Assembly (NCBI RefSeq): GCF_016219575.1
Contig: NZ_JACRMG010000009.1
Coordinates: 558,001-622,000, forward strand
DNA: 64,000 nt
Reading direction: 5' to 3'
From: Bradyrhizobium sp.
Lineage (GTDB): Bacteria > Pseudomonadota > Alphaproteobacteria > Rhizobiales > Xanthobacteraceae
Part shown: positions 14,543 through 24,098 of the stretch, piece after piece
Position numbering within the stretch: the stretch's first letter is position 1
Layout: every line of letters begins with the position of its first letter
The notes under the pieces: model-generated
Told to the model about the DNA's origin: nothing
The model's database searches: none
What the model saw: only the letters and a program-made list of their open reading frames with translations
Position numbers and translations under genes: made by a program

Positions 14543-15364
14543 TCACAGCCCCGATGGTCGTTTCAGGCGCCTTGCCGCGGCATCCTGCTTCAGAGTCAAT
14601 GGATCGATGTTCTGAAAATGGCGATCGCGCCACTTGAGCCGTCCAAGTGTCTTTGCAGGAATCACTTCCAGACCGTGCAAATAATGCGCATCATCGTCTA
14701 TGAACCCGATAATCTGAGCGTGGCTACCGGGATTTAGAGCGGCAATCTGAGGCATTCCGCCGGAATACTTGTCTTCGGTTGAGAATAGAGCATCACAAAA
14801 GCCGGAAAAGAATGCGCTGCTTCTCGCGCCGACATCCGATGCCGTCCAGCGGTCAATGTGTTTTTTCACGGATGATTCACCGCTGCCGAGCACGGCTATG
14901 AGGCCCGTTGTCGAGGGAATGGGCAAGGATGTGCTTTGCCATTTCTTTCGTTTGCAACTATATGAGACGTGCCAAACCGCAAAATGCCGCTCCGCGTTCT
15001 CGCCCATTCGCAGGGCGTGTAGAATTGAGAAGTCTTGGTCGGGTGTGTCGCGCCGCCGCTCAAAGGATTTCTTTAAGGACGTGCAGATTACCGCATGTTT
15101 CTGTTCGGCGTTCGCATTGCTTTCAAATAGGACCCCATTGTCTATGGCGGACACTATCTGGGCGAGAACCAAACTTGGAAAAACTACGTCGCCGCAATAG
15201 GCGAACATGTGAGGCTCAATCCGGCAGGCGAATACCTTTCGACCACCATCCCAGTAAGTCGTATGAGAGCCCCATGTGATGCGGCTATCACTAGTGAAAT
15301 ATATCGAGGTCGGTTGTGAGGCTTGACCCGCACGGTGCACGGCCCAAGAGACGAGCATAGTCAT
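14543..15364 (-). CDS. Putative proteasome-family (Ntn-hydrolase fold) protein, 273 aa
   Basis: Start MTMLVSWAVH preferred: GGAG lies eight bases upstream of this ATG but is too far from the second. Removal of Met would expose T2. Landmarks of T1-family proteasome subunits appear in order and with matching spacing: T2 (Thr1), D26-S-R28 (Asp17/Arg19), K43 in GGRKVF (Lys33, 17 residues after D26 against 16 in proteasomes), CGD near 57-59, GSG at 160-162 (around Ser129), and D198-x-x-S201-G-G (Asp166/Ser169). An eight-residue insertion lies between T2 and D26. The tail (210-273) is extra. It differs from HslV, which has GGDGQ. No ATPase partner is adjacent. Cytoplasmic; substrate unknown. Assignment is by motif only. 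Confidence 0.6.
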   Translation of the reverse strand: MTMLVSWAVHRAGQASQPTSIYFTSDSRITWGSHTTYWDGGRKVFACRIEPHMFAYCGDVVFPSLVLAQIVSAIDNGVLFESNANAEQKHAVICTSLKKSFERRRDTPDQDFSILHALRMGENAERHFAVWHVSYSCKRKKWQSTSLPIPSTTGLIAVLGSGESSVKKHIDRWTASDVGARSSAFFSGFCDALFSTEDKYSGGMPQIAALNPGSHAQIIGFIDDDAHYLHGLEVIPAKTLGRLKWRDRHFQNIDPLTLKQDAAARRLKRPSGL

Positions 15365-15453
15365 CCTAAAGACTCCGAAGTCGCGGTCTTATGGAGCTAA
15401 TGGCGCGAAAGATCGCGAGAATGGTTTTCGGCATCGCTTGGACTTCTTAATTA

Positions 15454-15480
15454 GAAAGGGCGGCCGTCAGCCGCCCTTTC
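15454..15480. terminator. Convergent hairpin terminator
   Basis: GAAAGGGCGGC / GCCGCCCTTTC with a CGTCA loop. It lies just beyond nrdJ (minus strand) and has weak T-runs on both sides. Probably ends nrdJ transcripts. Confidence 0.7.
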
Positions 15481-15512
15481 GTCATTCAATCAATGGTCGC
15501 GGCGTCTTCTTG

Positions 15513-18500
15513 TCAGCTACACCCCGTCGTGCTTCCGCACGTATCGCACTTCATGCAGGTCCCGTTCCGCACCAGGGTGAAATTCCCGCACTCCGAGCAC
15601 ATCTCGCCTTCGTAGCCCTTGGCCTTGGCCTCGGCGCGGCGTTCGGCCTTGGAGGGGGCGGCGGCTGCGGCGCTGCCGGCCTTGCTCCATTGCAGGGCTT
15701 CCAGCTTCTCGGTGGGCGAGAGGTCGTGGCTCGCTTCCTGCTTCAGCGCGACGGCGCCTTCGATGGTGTCGCTGACGCGGCTGCTTGCGCCGTGGGCCAG
15801 CGCGGTGACGCGGCCGCCGGAGGAGTCGCCGCCGTCGGTTGACGGCAGCGAGCCGCCGCGCATCACCACGAGGTTGTCGGTGCGGGAGCGGGTCAGGCCC
15901 TTGGACAAGTATTTCGTGGCCTGCTGTCCCCCGGTTTCCGGCTCCTTGCCTTCCTCGACGCCCTTGCCGAGCGCGTCGAAGCCGCTCTCGTTGGGATCGA
16001 CATGGGCCAGATCAAAGCGGCTCATGTAGCTCACCGCGAGCTCGCGGAAGACGTAGTCGAGGATCGACGTCGCATATTTGATGCTGTCGTTGCCCTGCAC
16101 GGGACCCGCCGGCTCGAAGCGGGTGAAGGTGAAGGCGTCGACATATTCTTCCAGCGGCACGCCGTATTGCAGGCCGAGCGACACGGCAATCGCGAAGTTG
16201 TTGATGAAGGAGCGCAGTGCCGCGCCTTCCTTGTGCATGTCGATGAAGATCTCGCCGAGACGGCCGTCGTCATATTCGCCGGTTCGCAAGTATACCTTGT
16301 GGCCGCCGACCACCGCCTTCTGGGTGTAGCCCTTGCGGCGGTCGGGCATGCGCTCGCGCTCGCGCATCACGACGATGCGCTCGACCAGCTTCTCGACCAC
16401 CTTCTCGGAGAATTGCGCGGCGCGCGCCGCCGTCGGCTTCTCGAACAGCTGCTCCACCGCATCGTCCTCGTCCTCATCGTCGCTGATGAGCTGCGAGTTC
16501 AGCGGTTGGGAGAGCTTCGAGCCGTCGCGGTAGAGCGCGTTGGCCTTCAGCGCCAGCTTCCAGGACAGGAGGTAAGCGGACTTGCAGTCCTCGACCGTGG
16601 CGTCCATGGGCATGTTGATGGTCTTGGAGATTGCACCCGAAATGAAGGGCTGCGAGGCTGCCATCATGCGGATGTGGCTCTCGACCGACAGGTAGCGCTT
16701 GCCGATCTTGCCGCAGGGATTGGCGCAGTCGAACACCGGATAGTGCTCGGCCTTCAGGTGCGGGGCGCCTTCCACGGTCATCGCGCCGCAGATGTGCACG
16801 TTGGCCGCCTCGATCTCGCGCTTGGTGAAGCCGAGGCCTGCAAGCAGGTCGAAGCCGGGGGCGGCGATCGCCTCCGAGGAAATGCCGAGCTGGTCGCGGA
16901 TGAAGTCCTCGCCAAAGGTCCACTTGTTGAAGGCGAACTTGATGTCGAAGGCGGTCGGCAGGGCCTTCTCGACCTTGGCGATCGCTTCGTCGGTGAAGCC
17001 CTTGGCCTTCAGCGTCGGGGCATTGATGCCCGGCGCGTTGGACAGCGAGCCGTGGCCGACGGCATAGGCCTCGATCTCGGCGATCTCGCTCTCGCGATAG
17101 CCGAGCGCGCGAAGTGCTGCGGGCACCGCCTGGTTGATGATCTTGAAGTAGCCGCCGCCGGCGAGCTTCTTGAATTTTACGAGCGCGAAATCAGGCTCGA
17201 TGCCCGTGGTGTCGCAATCCATGACGAGGCCGATCGTGCCGGTGGGCGCGACGACGGTGGTCTGGGCGTTGCGGTAGCCTGAGGCTTCGCCGAGCGCGAG
17301 CGCCTGGTCCCACGCCGCGACCGCATGCGTGACGATGTCTCCTTGCGGGCACGAAGCGTGGTCGAGCGGGACGGGATTCACCGCAAGCGCTTCATAGCCG
17401 GACGAATGGCCGTGGGCGGCGCGGCGGTGGTTGCGGATCACGCGCAGCATGTGCTGGGCGTTCTTCTTGTAGCCGGGGAAGGTGCCGAGCTCGGCGGCCA
17501 TTTCCGCCGAGGTCTTGTAGGAAATGCCGGTCATGACCGCGGTCAGTGCGCCGCAGAGTGCGCGGCCTTCCTTTGAGTCATAGGGCAGGCCCATGGTCAT
17601 CAGGAGGCCGCCGATATTGGCGAAGCCGAGGCCGAGGGTGCGGAACTCGTAGGAGAGCTCGGCGATCGCCTTGGACGGGAACTGCGCCATCATGACGGAG
17701 ATTTCCAGCACGATGGTCCAGAGCCGGCAGAGGTGCTCGTAGGACTCGATGTCGAAGCGCTTGGCGGCGACATCGTAGAACGTCAGCAGGTTCGCCGAGG
17801 CGAGGTTGCAGGCGGTGTCGTCCAGGAACATGTATTCCGAGCACGGATTGGAGGCGCGGATGTCGCCGGACGCCTTGCAGGTGTGCCAGTCGTTCATGGT
17901 GGTGTTGAAGTGCAGGCCCGGGTCGGCGGAGGCCCATGCGGCGTAGCCGATCTTTTCCCAGAGATCCCTGGCCTTCAGCGTCTTGGTGATCTTCTTCGTG
18001 GTGCGGCCGACCAGGTTCCAGTCGCCGTCGGTTTCCACGGCGCGCAGGAAATCGTCCTTCAGCGAGACCGAGTTGTTGGAATTCTGGCCGGAGACGGTGA
18101 GATAGGCTTCCGAATCCCAGTCGGTGTCGTAGGTGTCGAAGGAAATTTCCTTGTAGCCCTGCTTGGCGAACTGGATCACCCGCTTGATGTAATTGTCGGG
18201 CACGAGGCTGCGGCGCGCGAGCTTGATTTCGCGGCGCAGCGCCGGGTTCTTCTCGGGGTCGAAACAATCATCGCCACTGCCTTCGCAGTTGACGCAGGCC
18301 TTCATCACGGCCTTGAGGTGCTTCTGGTTGATCTTGGAACCGGTGACGAGCGCCGCGACCTTCTGCTCCTCCTTCACCTTCCAGTCGATATAGGTCTCGA
18401 TGTCGGGGTGATCGATGTCGACCACGACCATCTTGGCCGCGCGGCGCGTGGTGCCGCCGCTCTTGATGGCGCCCGCGGCGCGGTCGCCAATCTTGAGGAA

Positions 18501-19268
18501 GCTCATCAGGCCGCTCGAGCGGCCGCCGCCGGACAGGCGCTCGCCTTCGCCGCGCAGGCGGGAGAAGTTGGAGCCGGTGCCGGAGCCGTATTTGAACAGG
18601 CGCGCCTCGCGCACCCAGAGATCCATGATGCCGCCCTCGTTGACGAGGTCATCGCCGACGCCCTGGATGAAGCAGGCATGCGGCTGCGGATGCTCATAGG
18701 CCGACTTCGACTTGGTCAGCTTGCCGGTGAAGGGATCGACGTAATGGTGGCCCTGGCCGGGGCCGTCGACGCCATAGGCCCAGTGCAGGCCGGTGTTGAA
18801 CCATTGCGGCGAGTTCGGCGCGACCATCTGCTTGGCGAGCTGCCAGCGCAGCTCGTCATAAAAAGCCAGGGCGTCGTCTTCGCTGGAGAAGTACTTGCCC
18901 TTCCAGCCCCAATAGGTCCAGCAGCCGGCGAGGCGATCGAACACCTGCTTCGCCGAGGTCTCGCTGACGAAGCGCTCTTTCTCCGGCAAATTGGCCATCG
19001 CCTCGGTGTCGGGCACCGAGCGCCACAGGAAGGAGGGCACGCTCTCTTCCTCGACCTTCTTCAGGCGCGCGGCGACGCCGGCCTTGCGGAAATATTTCTG
19101 CGCCAGCACGTCGGAGGCGACCTGCGACCAGAAGGTGGGCACTTCCACATTCTCGGCGCGGAACACGACGGAGCCGTCGGGGTTGCGGATTTCGGATGTC
19201 GTCAGCCTGAAATCAATCCCGGCATAGGGTGACTGGCCGGCGGTGGTGTTGCGGCGTTCGATTCGCAT
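15513..19268 (-). CDS. nrdJ: Adenosylcobalamin-dependent (class II) ribonucleotide reductase
   Basis: 1251 aa; start [20 protein letters not shown] is the usual alphaproteobacterial NrdJ N-terminus, so the longer frame to 19325 is rejected. Makes deoxyribonucleotides from ribonucleotides using a B12-derived thiyl radical. Visible are the N-terminal cap, [34 protein letters not shown] with the redox Cys, the [18 protein letters not shown] nucleotide-site region, [18 protein letters not shown] active-site loop, and [20 protein letters not shown]. The C-terminus carries a CSECG and CMKCDTCG zinc ribbon ending TTGCS. The about 1250-aa length is normal for the large proteobacterial form. Monocistronic. 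Confidence 0.97.
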   Translation of the reverse strand: MRIERRNTTAGQSPYAGIDFRLTTSEIRNPDGSVVFRAENVEVPTFWSQVASDVLAQKYFRKAGVAARLKKVEEESVPSFLWRSVPDTEAMANLPEKERFVSETSAKQVFDRLAGCWTYWGWKGKYFSSEDDALAFYDELRWQLAKQMVAPNSPQWFNTGLHWAYGVDGPGQGHHYVDPFTGKLTKSKSAYEHPQPHACFIQGVGDDLVNEGGIMDLWVREARLFKYGSGTGSNFSRLRGEGERLSGGGRSSGLMSFLKIGDRAAGAIKSGGTTRRAAKMVVVDIDHPDIETYIDWKVKEEQKVAALVTGSKINQKHLKAVMKACVNCEGSGDDCFDPEKNPALRREIKLARRSLVPDNYIKRVIQFAKQGYKEISFDTYDTDWDSEAYLTVSGQNSNNSVSLKDDFLRAVETDGDWNLVGRTTKKITKTLKARDLWEKIGYAAWASADPGLHFNTTMNDWHTCKASGDIRASNPCSEYMFLDDTACNLASANLLTFYDVAAKRFDIESYEHLCRLWTIVLEISVMMAQFPSKAIAELSYEFRTLGLGFANIGGLLMTMGLPYDSKEGRALCGALTAVMTGISYKTSAEMAAELGTFPGYKKNAQHMLRVIRNHRRAAHGHSSGYEALAVNPVPLDHASCPQGDIVTHAVAAWDQALALGEASGYRNAQTTVVAPTGTIGLVMDCDTTGIEPDFALVKFKKLAGGGYFKIINQAVPAALRALGYRESEIAEIEAYAVGHGSLSNAPGINAPTLKAKGFTDEAIAKVEKALPTAFDIKFAFNKWTFGEDFIRDQLGISSEAIAAPGFDLLAGLGFTKREIEAANVHICGAMTVEGAPHLKAEHYPVFDCANPCGKIGKRYLSVESHIRMMAASQPFISGAISKTINMPMDATVEDCKSAYLLSWKLALKANALYRDGSKLSQPLNSQLISDDEDEDDAVEQLFEKPTAARAAQFSEKVVEKLVERIVVMRERERMPDRRKGYTQKAVVGGHKVYLRTGEYDDGRLGEIFIDMHKEGAALRSFINNFAIAVSLGLQYGVPLEEYVDAFTFTRFEPAGPVQGNDSIKYATSILDYVFRELAVSYMSRFDLAHVDPNESGFDALGKGVEEGKEPETGGQQATKYLSKGLTRSRTDNLVVMRGGSLPSTDGGDSSGGRVTALAHGASSRVSDTIEGAVALKQEASHDLSPTEKLEALQWSKAGSAAAAAPSKAERRAEAKAKGYEGEMCSECGNFTLVRNGTCMKCDTCGSTTGCS

Positions 19269-20051
19269 TGGTCGTGCCCCGTCTCTTTTCTGAGGCCGAA
19301 ACCGCAACCTGGCGGCGCCGGCCATTGTTGTCCTTGAGCGGACCTCCCTGACGACAGCGCCCGCTATCGCCTCGATGCCCGCAGCTAAGCCGGTGGATCC
19401 GGCCTGTTTCTCTCAACCGTCAAACCGGTGGTTTCACCGTGTCTGCCGGCGGCACGCCCCAACCCTCAAATCCCTGAGGTTCGGCCCGTGCATTCAACGC
19501 CCCAACGCCACTTCCGTCACTTCTGAGCCGTTGCCGGCTCCAGGCCGGTTTTCCGGCCCGTTTTGGCGCCCCGAAAAGCCTCCGGATTTTGGGCAGACGA
19601 GCCCTTCACCCGCTGCCTCGACCGGCCGGCGGAGTGGTCAATTCGGAACCCTTTTGGGAGCGACCGGCGGGGACCCAAACACACTCGCGCCGAACAGGTT
19701 GAAAGCTAGGCCAAGTCCGTTACGCCCGTCAAGGATTAGTATGGGTTCCTGAATCAAATACTAAATATGGTGGAAAGGGGGGATAAACAGGGGCCAGTGC
19801 CGCGCCCGTGATGGAGGCAAGTATCAGTGAGTCCTCAGGGATTCCCAAGGGAAAAAAATCTTCGTTCGGGGTGTCCACAAGGCTTGGCCCCGCAGTTCAC
19901 AGGGGAACTATTTTTGAGCCGCTACGGATTGCGTTTTGGGGACTCAGGTAGCTTTGCGGAGATTCTACGGGCTGCCATGTCCGGCCATCCGTGGTGAGGC
20001 GGCAAAAGAGTCGGCATGTTGCCCTTCGTTTCCGGGAATCAGCCGATCTCC
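19269..20051. other. Upstream region of nrdJ and of the EamA gene
   Basis: About 780 bp with no supported gene. The segment 19750-19790 is unusually AT-rich (ATCAAATACTAAATATGGTGG) and is the likeliest nrdJ promoter area on the minus strand; CCATATTTAGTA there loosely resembles half of an NrdR-type operator. No B12-riboswitch core (AGCCAGGAGACCTGCC on the transcribed strand) was found in this interval. Confidence 0.45.
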
Positions 20052-20948
20052 ATGACAGAATCAAAACCGGCCGCGCGAGCGCGGATCGCGCCCGCAGGCC
20101 TCCTGTTCCTCGCCATCACCTCGGTGGGCTGGGGGTTCAACTGGCCGGTCACGAAATACCTCCTGGGCGAGCTGCCGCCGCTGACCTTGCGCGGCGTCAC
20201 CGGCGTGATCGGCGCGCTGCTGCTGGCGGCGTTTGCGCTGATCCGGCGCGAGAGCCTAGCGGTCGGCGAGGGGCAGTGGCCGCGGCTGGTGATGGCGGCG
20301 ATCCTCAACGTCACCGGCTGGATGGTGCTGATGGGGTTGGCGCTGCTGTGGCTGCCGGCGAGCGAAGCGGCGCTGATCGCCTACACCATGCCGGTGTGGG
20401 CGGCGATGCTGGCCTGGCCGGTGCTGGGCGAGCGGCCGACCGTGCTGCGCACGCTGGCGCTGGTGATGGCGTTCGCAGGGCTGGCCTCGATCCTCGGCGG
20501 CAACGGCCTGATTGCGAGCACCGCGAAGATGCCGGGCATCATCATGGCGCTCGGCGGGGCGATCGGTTTTGCGCTCGGCACGGTGCTGGCCAAGAAACTG
20601 CCGATCCAGCTGCCGCCGGTCACCGCGGCGGCCTGGCAGATCGGCATCGGCTGCTTCCCGATCGCGATCGTCGGCCTTGCGATCGAGACCACGCATCTCG
20701 ACAAGCTGACGGCCACCGGATGGTGGCTGCTGTTCTATTCGACGGTGATCCAGTTCTGCATCGCCTATGTCAGCTGGTTTGCCGCGCTTTCGCGGCTGCC
20801 GGCTTCCGTCGCCGCCATCGGCACCATGGCGGTGCCTGTCATCGGCGTGGTCGCCTCGGCGATTGCGCTCGGTGAGCCGCTCGGCCCCGGCCAGATCGCA
20901 GCACTGGTGCTGACGCTCGCCGCCGTCGTGCTGGCGACGCGGAGTTGA
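20052..20948 (+). CDS. EamA/DMT-superfamily membrane transporter
   Basis: 298 aa from MTESKPAARARIAPAGLLFL; an upstream ATG at 20016 is possible. Ten hydrophobic helices fall in two five-helix halves, each an EamA unit: the first starts LLFLAITSVGWGFNWPVTKY, the second MALGGAIGFALGTVLAKKL. Such proteins export metabolites or amino acids through the inner membrane; the substrate is not predictable. It is a paralogue of 26981-27880, sharing the W-x-x-NxPxxKYLL start and the AAWQIGIGC block. A family E repeat follows. Confidence 0.85.
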   Translation: MTESKPAARARIAPAGLLFLAITSVGWGFNWPVTKYLLGELPPLTLRGVTGVIGALLLAAFALIRRESLAVGEGQWPRLVMAAILNVTGWMVLMGLALLWLPASEAALIAYTMPVWAAMLAWPVLGERPTVLRTLALVMAFAGLASILGGNGLIASTAKMPGIIMALGGAIGFALGTVLAKKLPIQLPPVTAAAWQIGIGCFPIAIVGLAIETTHLDKLTATGWWLLFYSTVIQFCIAYVSWFAALSRLPASVAAIGTMAVPVIGVVASAIALGEPLGPGQIAALVLTLAAVVLATRS

Positions 20949-20975
20949 GGGTTTCGATCGGGCTTGCCACGAACT

Positions 20976-21062
20976 CGTCATGCCCGGGCTTGTCCCGGGC
21001 ATCCACGTTCTTTGTGCCGCGGGATAAGGTCGTGGATGGCCGGGACAGGCCCGGCCATGACG
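20976..21062. repeat. Dispersed inverted repeat, family E (CGTCATGCCCGGGC)
   Basis: CGTCATGCCCGGGCTTGTCC plus GGGCATCCACG opens, and CGTGGATGGCCGGGACAGGC plus CCGGCCATGACG closes it; the two ends are near-perfect complements. It lies between two convergent genes. Confidence 0.8.
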
Positions 21063-21071
21063 ATGTGGGGA

Positions 21072-22433
21072 TCACGCCGCCGTGCGGGCAGGGGACGAGC
21101 GGGCGGTCTCCTCCATCTGCTTGCGCAGGGCGACGACGTCGAGGTCGCCGGTCAATTCGACATCGTCGAAGCTGACGATCTGGTCCCTGGCGACCGCACG
21201 CTTCAGCTTCACCTGGTGGGCAAGGCCGATCGGCAGGCCGCCGAGCGCGAGGCTTCTTGTTGCGGGAATCGCGTTGGCCCACACCGCATAGCCGCCCTCG
21301 CCATCGAGCATCTCGCCCGGCTTGAGGTCGCGCTTGGCGGTCGCTACCGCATCGCCCCGGAACTCCTTCGAGCAGCCGGTCGGCTCGTTGCGCAGCACGG
21401 CGGACAGCACGCTGATCGAGGTTTCGAGCCCGATCATGTGGAACGGCCGCCACATCGAGGCGTATTGGCCCGAGGGGTCGGTGAGCAGGCCGTATTGGTG
21501 GAAACAGGCCTTGGTGTAGTCGCTGGTGGCCTTGAAGGTGACGAACACGCCGTAGCGGATATTGTTGAACACCTCGCGCCCGTCAGGCTCCTGGCTGGCG
21601 GCGATATCGACGAGGCCGCTCTTCGGCAACCGTCCGCCGTCGGCAACGGGGCGGAACACGCGGGCAAGATCGTGCAGTCCGGCCGGCGGGAAGGCGAGGC
21701 CGTCGTCCGGGCAGTCGAGACCGGTGGCGTTGGCGACCGCCGCCATCTCGATCGCCGCCTTGGTGCCGTCGGTGAAGGAATTGTACATTTTCGGATTGAA
21801 GTCGCCCTTGGCGACTTCCTCCTCCGACCAGCCGAAGAAGCCCCAGACCGTGTCCGGCGTCGAATAGCGGTAGCGCGGTTCGAAGTTCATGCCCTTGCCG
21901 GCCGAGGTGAGCTCGAAGCCGCAGGCCCGCGCCCAGTCGACCAGTTCGCAGATGATGGCGGGCTGATCGCCATAGGCCATCGAATAGACCACGCCCTTGC
22001 GGCGGGCCCGCTCGGCGAGCACGGGGCCGCAGAGCACGTCGGCCTCGACGTTCACCATCACCACGTGCTTGCCCGCCTCGATGGCGGCGAGCCCGTGGCG
22101 GATGCCGGCGATCGGATGGCCGGTCGCCTCGATGATGCACTCGATCTCCTCGCATGCCGCAAGCGCCTTCGCGTCGTCCAGCACGCAGGTGCGGCCGGTC
22201 TTGACGGCCTCGCCCAGCGAGGCCGCCGAATAGCGCTCCTGCGGCCAGCCGACCCGGGCGAGCGATGCGCGCGCGCGGCCGACATCCAGATCGGCAATGC
22301 CGACCACATGCAGGCCGTCGATGCGTTGCGCCTGCGCCAGGATCATCGAGCCGAATTTGCCGGCGCCGATCAATCCGACGCGTACCGGCCGGCCGCCCGC
22401 GGCGCGCTGCGCGAGCAAGGTGTGAAGATTCAT
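21072..22433 (-). CDS. NAD(P)-dependent oxidoreductase with SAF-like C-terminal domain
   Basis: 453 aa. Start MNLHTLLAQRAAGGRPVRVG, with GGAGG about ten bases upstream; the open frame continues upstream to 23120 only because it is antisense-like shadow of the LysR gene. A Rossmann motif GLIGAGKFGS (20-29) precedes a homoserine-dehydrogenase-like fold (IECIIEATGHPIAGIRHGLA, VVMVNVEADVLCGPVLAERA). The last about 110 residues (CSKEFRGDAVATAKRDLKPG onward) resemble a SAF domain, which is why relatives are sometimes annotated as FlgA-like. Likely a catabolic dehydrogenase of a sugar acid or amino acid. Regulated perhaps by the adjacent LysR protein. Confidence 0.8.
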   Translation of the reverse strand: MNLHTLLAQRAAGGRPVRVGLIGAGKFGSMILAQAQRIDGLHVVGIADLDVGRARASLARVGWPQERYSAASLGEAVKTGRTCVLDDAKALAACEEIECIIEATGHPIAGIRHGLAAIEAGKHVVMVNVEADVLCGPVLAERARRKGVVYSMAYGDQPAIICELVDWARACGFELTSAGKGMNFEPRYRYSTPDTVWGFFGWSEEEVAKGDFNPKMYNSFTDGTKAAIEMAAVANATGLDCPDDGLAFPPAGLHDLARVFRPVADGGRLPKSGLVDIAASQEPDGREVFNNIRYGVFVTFKATSDYTKACFHQYGLLTDPSGQYASMWRPFHMIGLETSISVLSAVLRNEPTGCSKEFRGDAVATAKRDLKPGEMLDGEGGYAVWANAIPATRSLALGGLPIGLAHQVKLKRAVARDQIVSFDDVELTGDLDVVALRKQMEETARSSPARTAA

Positions 22434-22528
22434 GCTGATGTTCCTCCGGGGATTGCCGCGTTGGCCGGACGCTAGAAGCGCGGTGCGCGCAGCACCATCC
22501 AGAATTCCAGAGGGATCGTTTAGACGCG

Positions 22529-23431
22529 CTACAAGGTCCTGTCGCGTTCGCTGCGCCAGATGTCGCGCTCGTGCTTCAGCCAGGCGAGGAAGGTCTTCAC
22601 CTTGCCGAGCCGCAGATGATCGGGCGGGCAGGTGACCCATTGGGTGGTCAGCGAAAGCGCGGGAGGATTGCGTACCGGACAGACCAGCCGGCCGGCCTTC
22701 AGCTCGGTGGACATCATCAGGTCGCTCTCCAGCGCAATGCCGAAGCCTGCAGTCGCAGCATCGATCGCCATATGGGTGCGATCGAACGACACGCGGCGCC
22801 AGCGCTCGGTCGGAGCGACCCCGGCCAGTTCGAACCAGTGCGGCCACTGCGCCTGCGACTTCACCGAATGGATCAGGCGAAAGCGCAAGAGCTCGGCCGC
22901 ATCCAGACTGCCGGCGGCGGCGACCTGCGGCGCGCAGACCGGGCGAAACCGCTCCTCGACGAGGCCCTCGACGAACAGGCCGGGCCACTGGCCGGTGCCG
23001 TGCCGGATCTCGAGGTCGACATTCTCGCGCTGAAACGTCGTCGGCTCGTTGGTGCCGTCGAGACGAAGCTCGATGTCCGGATGGGCGTCGATGAAGGAGG
23101 CGAGGCGCGGCAGCAGCCATTTGGTGGCAAGGCTCGGACTGGCACGCACCGTCAAGGCGGTGACGGAGCGGAAGCCGCGAATGCGCTGGGTGGCTTCGGC
23201 GATGCCCTCGATCTCGGCCTGGATCATTTCGAAATACCGCTCGCCGGCTTCGGTCAGCACGACGTTGCGGCCCGACTTGCCGATCAGCGTGGCGCCCAGG
23301 CTCACTTCCAGCGACTGGATCTGCTGACTGACGGCGGAAGGCGTCACCCCCAGTTCGTCCGCGGCACGCGTGACGCTGCCGGTTCGGGCGACGGCGTGGA
23401 AGACGCCGATGGCACGAAGGGGGATGTGCAT
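22529..23431 (-). CDS. LysR-family transcriptional regulator
   Basis: 300 aa. N-terminal winged helix-turn-helix (18-37, SVTRAADELGVTPSAVSQQI) followed by the linker helix and a periplasmic-binding-like effector domain (TVRASPSLATKWLLPRLASF, HPDIELRLDG), the GcvA-like type. It lies 95 bp upstream of and in the same direction as the SAF-type oxidoreductase, so it likely controls that gene and may share its transcript. The effector is unknown. Confidence 0.9.
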   Translation of the reverse strand: MHIPLRAIGVFHAVARTGSVTRAADELGVTPSAVSQQIQSLEVSLGATLIGKSGRNVVLTEAGERYFEMIQAEIEGIAEATQRIRGFRSVTALTVRASPSLATKWLLPRLASFIDAHPDIELRLDGTNEPTTFQRENVDLEIRHGTGQWPGLFVEGLVEERFRPVCAPQVAAAGSLDAAELLRFRLIHSVKSQAQWPHWFELAGVAPTERWRRVSFDRTHMAIDAATAGFGIALESDLMMSTELKAGRLVCPVRNPPALSLTTQWVTCPPDHLRLGKVKTFLAWLKHERDIWRSERDRTL

Positions 23432-23537
23432 GGCGAACTGTTAAGTCAGCCTAAACCAAAGCGCAAGCTGACCGCATTGTCCTTCACGAACATCGTTCTG
23501 GCCTGCCAGGGAAGCCTCCGGCTTTGCCGGCGGATAC

Positions 23538-23810
23538 TTACCGAATGATCGTCGTCAGTGAGGAATAGCGCTTGCCGTGTCTTGCGTCGCCGGGCGTGAA
23601 CTGGGCAAAGGCGTCGCTGACGCGCGCCGCCGGCGTGGTATTGCCGGCGAAGCGGAACTCGTTCCTCGCGCTCAGCTGCGGTGCGTAGAAGCTGGCGCGG
23701 TAATAATCGTCGTCGAAACGCGCTTCGCCGACGCCGAAGCAGGCGTCGCAGACGACGATGAGCGCGCAGACCCCCGCAACCGCGGCCGCGATCTCCTTGA
23801 GAACTGACAT
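23538..23810 (-). CDS. Exported hypothetical protein, 90 aa
   Basis: MSVLKEIAAAVAGVCALIVV is a hydrophobic signal or anchor with a Cys pair just after it (CDACFG), followed by a Tyr-rich segment FDDDYYRASFYAP and a polar tail. GGGGGC precedes the ATG. This short protein type recurs in Bradyrhizobium with unknown role. It may be anchored in the inner membrane facing the periplasm. Confidence 0.65.
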   Translation of the reverse strand: MSVLKEIAAAVAGVCALIVVCDACFGVGEARFDDDYYRASFYAPQLSARNEFRFAGNTTPAARVSDAFAQFTPGDARHGKRYSSLTTIIR

Positions 23811-23950
23811 GCTGATGCCCCCGATTTTTCGGGAAGCATGCCCGCGGGCCTGCCAAGGTCAGGTTTACGCATCCGCGGCACTTGCGGGCAGGGTTTGCCT
23901 GGTCTGAGCGGATTGCAGACAATTTTATCGATTTGAGCGTGGCGCGCTCT

Positions 23951-24093
23951 CTCATCTCCCTCTCCCCGTTCTTACGGGGAGAGGGCGGGGTGAGGGGCTT
24001 TCACCACGAGTGTGGAACGCGGATGGACCTGTACCCCCTCACCCGGATCGCATTTCATGCGATCCGACCTCTCCCCGCAGGCGGGGAGAGGTG
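23951..24093. repeat. Dispersed repeat, family F (CCTCTCCCCGTTC...GGGGAGAGG)
   Basis: CTCCCTCTCCCCGTTCTTACGGGGAGAGGG pairs with a second GACCTCTCCCCGCAGGCGGGGAGAGGT block 120 bp later, each itself a hairpin, with CCCCTCACCC inverted to GGGTGAGGGG between them. Such double-hairpin repeats are frequent at gene ends in Bradyrhizobium. Here it follows the kinase gene (minus strand). Confidence 0.75.
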
Positions 24094-24098
24094 ACAGT

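Noticed and set aside
17733..19232. Long plus-strand frame opposite nrdJ
   Set aside because: Antisense shadow of a high-GC gene; sequence lacks family motifs and nrdJ is certain.
19269..20051. Cobalamin riboswitch upstream of nrdJ
   Set aside because: Looked for the conserved B12-box on the minus strand and did not find it; only a weak AT-rich element is present.
22434..23120. N-terminal extension of the SAF-type oxidoreductase
   Set aside because: The added 229 residues are Arg/Ala-rich out-of-frame text within the LysR gene; the Rossmann domain starts right after the ATG at 22433.
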